DNA of 64,000 nt from NCBI RefSeq assembly GCF_021026375.1, contig NZ_JAJNDB010000004.1, positions 310,001-374,000 on the forward strand. The letters run 5' to 3'. Numbering within the stretch: the first letter of the stretch is position 1; the number at the start of each line of letters is the position of its first letter. The translations under genes and the position numbers were made by a program. Below are positions 59,760 through 64,000 of the stretch, one piece after another. This DNA is from Actinomycetospora endophytica. Lineage in GTDB: Bacteria; Actinomycetota; Actinomycetes; Mycobacteriales; Pseudonocardiaceae. The notes under the pieces are model-generated. The model was not told the DNA's origin and ran no database searches. It worked only from the letters and a program-made list of their open reading frames with translations.

Positions 59760-60150
59760 GCCCGCAGTCTGGTCCCGATCAGCCGACGGCGCCCGACGTC
59801 CGGGAGGCGGCCGGGTTGCCGTGCGCGTGGTGTGCCGATCCCGACACCGCCACTCGATCGGGTGACAGCACGTCGTGACCAGATCGTGACCATGCCGAGA
59901 TTCATGAGAACTCCTCAGAAATCCTCGGCGTGTCGGGTGTGTCATCATCGTATGACCGTTTGATCCGGTTCGGGCAGTGTGTCGTCTCTGTGTCGGTTCG
60001 GCGGCATAATGCCAGCTCAGGAGCGTGACCCCGCCCGAGTGACGCCCCGATCCGATGTGCACACTCCTCGTCGTCGTACCGAAACGAAACCGGTCCGTGA
60101 GCGTTGAGAGACCGGAACGTCACGCATCACCGACCGCGAAGGGGCACACC
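59760..60150. other. Intergenic region, 391 bases without a credible gene
   Basis: It separates the acyl-CoA synthetase start (59759, minus) from the L,D-transpeptidase start (60151, plus). Base use is more AT-rich around 59930-60015 (CATCATCGTATGACC, GGCATAATGCC), consistent with divergent promoters. A perfect 11-bp palindrome GGCAT-A-ATGCC is at 60003-60013. I see no terminator, RNA gene or convincing ORF. Confidence 0.5.
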
Positions 60151-60708
60151 ATGGGTCGTCACCACGCGAGCTCTCGTTCCCGGAACGGGGGACGTGGCCT
60201 GCGACTCGGCGTGGGCGCCGCCGGCGCCGCCGGGATCGGGCTCATCCAGCTCGCCGTCCCCGCGCTGGCCGCTCCGGCCGCCGCGCCCGCTCCGGCTCCG
60301 GCGGCCGCACCGGCCCCCGCCGCCGCGCCCGCCCCCGCGACCGGGGGCAAGAGCGCCACGCCGTGCGCGATCACGGCCAAGGCCTGCGTCTCGATCTCGC
60401 AGAAGAAGGCGTGGCTGACCGACGGCAAGGGCCACGTCATCGACGGTCCCGTCACCGTGACCACCGGCGCCAAGGGGTACGAGACCCCGACCGGCACCTT
60501 CTCGGTGATGTGGAAGGACAAGAACCACAAGAGCGACGAGTACGACCACGCGCCGATGAACAACTCGGTGTTCTTCGCGCCCGGGGACGCCTTCCACGAG
60601 GGCAGCCTCCAGCGTGACTCGGCCGGCTGCGTGCACCTCTCGCACGCCGACTCCGAGAAGTTCTTCGACAACCTCAACGTGTACGACCAGGTCCAGATCC
60701 TGAAGTGA
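60151..60708 (+). CDS. Short L,D-transpeptidase (YkuD family) with an Ala-Pro linker
   Basis: A 185-residue exported cell-wall enzyme. A signal segment (RLGVGAAGAAGIGLIQLAV, then PALAAP) and an Ala-Pro repeat linker of about 30 residues are followed by a minimal YkuD domain. The active Cys160 is in DSAGCVHLS. ATG 60151 follows GAAGGGG. It is distinct from the large Ig-domain transpeptidase at 40012. It may carry a crosslinking role at a different site in the envelope. Confidence 0.88.
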   Translation: MGRHHASSRSRNGGRGLRLGVGAAGAAGIGLIQLAVPALAAPAAAPAPAPAAAPAPAAAPAPATGGKSATPCAITAKACVSISQKKAWLTDGKGHVIDGPVTVTTGAKGYETPTGTFSVMWKDKNHKSDEYDHAPMNNSVFFAPGDAFHEGSLQRDSAGCVHLSHADSEKFFDNLNVYDQVQILK

Positions 60709-60729
60709 TCGCCTGACAGGCTGGTCGGC

Positions 60730-61794
60730 ATGGCCGGGAACCCCGACGAGCGCGACGAGCGCATCGCGCTGCTGCTCGATTACGACAACCTCGCGATCGG
60801 GGCTCGGGAGGGCCTCGGGGTGAGCCCGTTCGACCTCACGCCCGTGGCCGACGCGCTCGCGGTCCGGGGCCGGGTGGTCGCGCGGCGCGCGTACGCCGAC
60901 TGGTCCTCCTTCGACGAGGACCGTCGGCTGCTCGCGCGGGCGCAGGTCGAGCTGATCGACATCCCGCAGCGACTCGGGGGCTCCCGCAAGAACGCCGCCG
61001 ACATCAAGATGGCCGTGGACGCCGTCGAGATCGCCTACGAGCGGTCCTGGGTGACGACCTTCGCGATCGGCACCGGCGACTCGGACTTCACCCCGCTGGT
61101 GCACAAGCTGCGGGAGCTGGACAAGCGCGTGATCGGCATCGGGGTCGCCTCGTCGACCTCACGGCTCCTCCCGCCGGCCTGCGACGAGTTCCTCTACTAC
61201 GACCGGCTGCTCGAGGCCGCCGCACCGCCGCCGGAGCCCGTTCCCGAGACCGGCGCGCCGGCACCCGTCGCCGGCACCGAGGCGGAGACGGCCGCGGCCA
61301 CGCCCGACGACGACGAGGCCGTGGGCCGGCTGGTGACCCGGACGCTGTCCGGGCTCGCCCGGCAGGGCGACGGCGCGGTCCTCGCCTCCCGGCTCAAGCG
61401 CGCGATCCTGCGTCAGGACCCGACCTTCGACGAGGCCGAGCACGGGTTCCGCGGGTTCGGCGAGCTGCTGCGCCACCTGCGCGACCAGCGGATCGTCGAG
61501 CTCTCCACGGGTTCGGCGGCCGGGGACCCGGAGGTGTCGTTCCCGGAGAACGAGCCGGCCGAGGACGACGCGTTCCGGCTGCTCGCCGAGGTCGTCGCCG
61601 AGGAGTCCCGGTCCGGGAACGGGGTCCCGCTGTCCGGGCTCAAGGACCGCGTCCGCAAGCGCCGCCCCGGGTTCTCCGAGAAGACCTACGGCTTCGCCTC
61701 GTTCCTCAGTTTCGCCAAGGCCGCGCGGGCGCGCGGTGTGGTCCGCATGGCGTGGGACGAGACGGCGGGGGACTGGCGCCTGCAGCCCGCCTGA
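60730..61794 (+). CDS. NYN ribonuclease-like domain with two OST-HTH/LOTUS domains
   Basis: A 354-residue protein. The N-terminal NYN (PIN-like) domain has acidic residues LLLDYDNLAIG, NAADIKMAVDA and GTGDSDFTPLV. An Ala/Pro/Glu linker (about 160-195) and two OST-HTH/LOTUS domains follow (about 200-265 and 280-350). LOTUS domains bind RNA. The combination suggests an RNA-processing or RNA-binding nuclease. ATG 60730 starts 21 bases after the transpeptidase stop. Confidence 0.85.
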   Translation: MAGNPDERDERIALLLDYDNLAIGAREGLGVSPFDLTPVADALAVRGRVVARRAYADWSSFDEDRRLLARAQVELIDIPQRLGGSRKNAADIKMAVDAVEIAYERSWVTTFAIGTGDSDFTPLVHKLRELDKRVIGIGVASSTSRLLPPACDEFLYYDRLLEAAAPPPEPVPETGAPAPVAGTEAETAAATPDDDEAVGRLVTRTLSGLARQGDGAVLASRLKRAILRQDPTFDEAEHGFRGFGELLRHLRDQRIVELSTGSAAGDPEVSFPENEPAEDDAFRLLAEVVAEESRSGNGVPLSGLKDRVRKRRPGFSEKTYGFASFLSFAKAARARGVVRMAWDETAGDWRLQPA

Positions 61795-61812
61795 CCTCGG
61801 GGCCGCGTGGGG

Positions 61813-63312
61813 TCAGTGCCCCTCGAACAGGTCGCCGTCGGGCGGCGCGGACAGCCGCCCGAGCGTCTCCTGGGCGATCCGGCGGGGGAGCGGGAGCGTG
61901 GCGGGGCCGTTCGACACGCCCCCGTGCCCGTTCGCACCCTCGTGGCCGTCGTCGGGTGGGCGCACGTGCCGGCCTACGAACTCGTCGTCGTGGGTGTGGG
62001 CGTGGGTGTCGAACCACTCGTTCCCGTCCGGCGCACCGTGCTCGTCGAGGGCCCCCGACGAGGCCACGACGATGCGGCCCCCGGACGGCGTCGGACCGGC
62101 GTCGACCGGTCCGGTCGCGGAGTCGGCGTGGGCGAGGGCCTCGCGGAGCTCCCCGATCGGGAGCGGCCGCGTCCGGGCCGTCGTGGTGGCGACGCGGGCG
62201 TCGAGCGGGACGCCCGGGTGCCCCTCGGACGCCAGCTCCAGGCCCTCGCCGATCCGGTCGGCCAGCTCGGCGAGGTGGCGCGACGACGCCCCGGGCACGA
62301 CGACGGCGAACGTGCGCCGGTCCAGCCGGACCGCGACGTCGACCGGCCCGAGGGGCTCGCTCAACGCGGCCGCCACCCGGTGCCCGACGTGGTAGGCCGC
62401 GCGGGCGTCGTCGAGCGCCGGGTCGTCGAACCCCGCGATCTCGAAGAGCGCCAGCCCGACCTGCAGCGCACCCGGCCCGCCGCGCGGGGCCCAGCGGTCG
62501 AGGAACTCCGCCGTGGGCAGGCCGCTGGTGGGGTCGGTCGCGACGGCGGCGCGCGTCCCGGCCGCGTCGTGCGCGTCCGCGAGCTGGTCCCGGAGCTCCC
62601 GGGTGCCCGCGTGCGCGTCCCGCATCCGGTCGATCATGTGATAGAGCGAGGTCGTCGCCCACATCTCGCCGGGCGACCCGGCGGACCCGGCCTGCTCGCC
62701 GCCGGTCGGCATCGTGCGCGCCAGCAGGTCGTCGACGGTGCGGGCGAGCGCGGGATCGAGGCGGGTGCCGAGGGCGAACCGGAGCCGGGCGAGCTCGGTG
62801 GCGGCCTGGGTGCGGGAGAACCCCCACCGGCCGTCGAACACCCGGCCCATCTCGACCGCCCGCTCGGCCGGGTCGTGGGCGTGCTGGTCGGTCGCGACGA
62901 GGAACGCTCCGGCGTGCGGCCCGAGGGCCACGACCGTCCACTCGTCGGCCATGGGCTCGTCCGGCGCCAGCCCGACGACGTCCACGCCGCGGGGCGGCGC
63001 GGGCTCCTCGCCGGAGACGAAGCCGACGACCACGGTGACCCCGGCCTCGGCCATCCGCTCGTAGACCGCCCGCTCGCGGTCGAAGTGCACCAGCCGCTGG
63101 AAGAGCGCGACGACCACGGTGGGCTGCTCGACCCGGCCGGACATCACGGCCTTCTCCACGGCGTGCGAGATGTCCACGAGCAGCCGCTTGGACAGGCGCT
63201 CGGGCCGTGAGCCCGTGGCCCGGTCCCGGGCCACCCGGGTGGCGGCCCCCAGGTTGTCCACGAACGCGCGCTCGGCACGCGTCCGGGCGGCGTGAGCCAG
63301 CGGACCTTCCAC
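61813..63312 (-). CDS. DICT-domain sensory protein with degenerate GGDEF-like half
   Basis: A 499-residue protein. The N-terminal DICT sensory domain (about 25-170) has LSKRLLVDISHAVEKAVMSG and VVVALFQRLVHFDRERAVYE. The C-terminal half (about 235-400) resembles a GGDEF fold but lacks the GGDEF motif (VAVRLDRRTFAVVVPG takes its place). A long Gly/His/Asp-rich tail follows. GTG 63312 has GGAGG upstream. It is probably a light- or redox-linked sensor without cyclase activity. Confidence 0.8.
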   Translation of the reverse strand: MEGPLAHAARTRAERAFVDNLGAATRVARDRATGSRPERLSKRLLVDISHAVEKAVMSGRVEQPTVVVALFQRLVHFDRERAVYERMAEAGVTVVVGFVSGEEPAPPRGVDVVGLAPDEPMADEWTVVALGPHAGAFLVATDQHAHDPAERAVEMGRVFDGRWGFSRTQAATELARLRFALGTRLDPALARTVDDLLARTMPTGGEQAGSAGSPGEMWATTSLYHMIDRMRDAHAGTRELRDQLADAHDAAGTRAAVATDPTSGLPTAEFLDRWAPRGGPGALQVGLALFEIAGFDDPALDDARAAYHVGHRVAAALSEPLGPVDVAVRLDRRTFAVVVPGASSRHLAELADRIGEGLELASEGHPGVPLDARVATTTARTRPLPIGELREALAHADSATGPVDAGPTPSGGRIVVASSGALDEHGAPDGNEWFDTHAHTHDDEFVGRHVRPPDDGHEGANGHGGVSNGPATLPLPRRIAQETLGRLSAPPDGDLFEGH

Positions 63313-63445
63313 GACGGACCTCCTGAGGCACGGGCGGCACAGCAGATCGGGACCTGCCGTGGCTCGTATACCGCCGGGAGGTGCCCTCCACGCCGCCGGA
63401 CCGCGACGCCCGGGCGAACGGTCGGGGCTCGTCGGTCAGTGGATG

Positions 63446-64000
63446 TCAGGTGCGCTTTCCGGCCAATTCGCGGTAGAGCAGCGTCAGGCAGCGGTAGGGG
63501 TAGTCGAGCGTCGCCCGGCCTGCGGTGACGGGGCTGCGGGCCAGGTGGTCCCGGAGCCGCTCGAGCACCGACTGCCGATCCGCCGGCTCCCGGGTGCTCA
63601 CGCGGCTGAACGTGGAGAACAGCAGCACCAGCTCGTCCGGGGTGAGCTCCTGGGACCAGCGGGTGTCGATCACCTCGGGCGGCCCGAAGCCGGGCAGGAC
63701 GGGCGCCTCGGGATGCTCCCGGGGCTCCGGCTGGCCCGAGATCCGGTTCAGCTCGGCGACCCAGTCCACGGCGAGGTCCGGCAGGTTCCACAGCAGGGCG
63801 AGCAGCCCGTCCGGCCCCAGCACCCGCCGGGCCTCGGCGGACGCCGCGTCCGGGTCCACCCAGTGCCAGGCCTGCCCGTAGACGACCGAGGCGGCCGCAC
63901 CGTCGGGCACCGGCAGCCGCTCGCCGACGCCGTCGTAGACCTCGACCCCGGGCAGGTCGTGCCCGACCAGCACGGCCCGCATGCCCGGGTCGGGCTCGAC
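63446..64000 (-). CDS. Class I SAM-dependent methyltransferase, N-terminus beyond window
   Basis: About 185 C-terminal residues are visible and the reading frame continues past base 64000. VEPDPGMRAVL is the motif II strand at the right edge. GERLPVPDGAAASVVYGQAWHWVD and ARRVLGPDGLLALLWN fit the Methyltransf_11 type. The SAM-binding motif I must lie to the right. The stop is at 63446. Its substrate is unknown. Confidence 0.82.
   Translation of the reverse strand, partial: VEPDPGMRAVLVGHDLPGVEVYDGVGERLPVPDGAAASVVYGQAWHWVDPDAASAEARRVLGPDGLLALLWNLPDLAVDWVAELNRISGQPEPREHPEAPVLPGFGPPEVIDTRWSQELTPDELVLLFSTFSRVSTREPADRQSVLERLRDHLARSPVTAGRATLDYPYRCLTLLYRELAGKRT

Noticed and set aside
59760-60062. 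N-terminal extension of the acyl-CoA synthetase
   Set aside because: The frame runs through the intergenic promoter region with Arg/His-rich content. The family starts near the ATG at 59759.
60055-60150. Upstream start of the short L,D-transpeptidase
   Set aside because: The extension MCTLLVVVPKRN has no signal-peptide character and the ATG at 60151 has a better ribosome site and leads directly into a normal signal segment.
1-64000. Prophage, insertion sequence, toxin-antitoxin or defence island
   Set aside because: No integrase, transposase, phage structural gene or defence-family motif was seen. The palindromes lack a linked transposase in this window.

Overview
The window is about 73% G+C, uses GTG starts freely and has many 4-base (GTGA/ATGA) or TGATG start-stop overlaps. 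It encodes a luciferase-like F420-type oxidoreductase, a mycofactocin-type SDR, a wax ester synthase/DGAT and a NYN-OST-HTH protein. This points to a soil-type Actinomycetota chromosome; a Pseudonocardiaceae-like host is my inference and was not tested. I saw no rRNA, tRNA, CRISPR array, transposase, phage gene or replication origin. The gene content is catabolic and chromosomal.

Layout. 1-6 kb: LLM oxidoreductase (cut by the left edge), glutaminase, SDR, metal-receptor protein, WS/DGAT, mycofactocin-type SDR, small lipoprotein. 6.4-10.4 kb: fused isobutyryl-CoA mutase IcmF and a Nudix hydrolase. 10.4-13.4 kb: two small membrane proteins, nitronate monooxygenase, RluA-type pseudouridine synthase, then a 377-base non-coding stretch of 50-bp palindrome repeats. 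13.7-20.6 kb: a hexuronate locus (ManD, UxaC, UxuB, two sugar-processing genes) arranged around a LacI regulator with two matching operators. 20.7-26.0 kb: acyl-CoA dehydrogenase, MetE-like protein, and a carnitine module (3-dehydrogenase and BKACE enzyme) with an XRE-TetR regulator. 26.1-27.7 kb: a divergent operon for a cobalt-type nitrile hydratase whose beta subunit is split into two genes.

27.8-44.3 kb: an aromatic catabolic region. It has two XylE-like extradiol dioxygenases coupled to a histidine phosphatase and an IclR gene. Divergently there is a second IclR gene with a DmpE-type hydratase, a DmpH-type decarboxylase, a tautomerase and a Rieske ferredoxin. P450, universal stress protein, Rieske oxygenase, CtaG and L,D-transpeptidase genes follow. 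The region ends with a two-component PEP-synthase-like dikinase of the kind that phosphorylates phenols. The dikinase promoter and the dioxygenase promoter share a distinctive inverted repeat, which suggests one regulon. The rest of the meta pathway (tautomerase, semialdehyde dehydrogenase, DmpG aldolase, DmpF acetaldehyde dehydrogenase) is a separate operon at 49.9-53.7 kb.

44.5-64 kb: HAD hydrolase, SDRs, RIO kinase, an ArsR/SRPBCC pair, a DUF1003-like membrane protein, enoyl-CoA hydratases, VOC, HxlR and MmyB-like regulators, acyl-CoA synthetase, a second L,D-transpeptidase, a NYN/OST-HTH protein, a DICT-domain protein and a methyltransferase cut by the right edge.

The most unusual non-coding feature is a family of compound palindromes placed stop codon to stop codon between convergent genes. 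Their TAGGTG ends supply the stop codons of the flanking genes.
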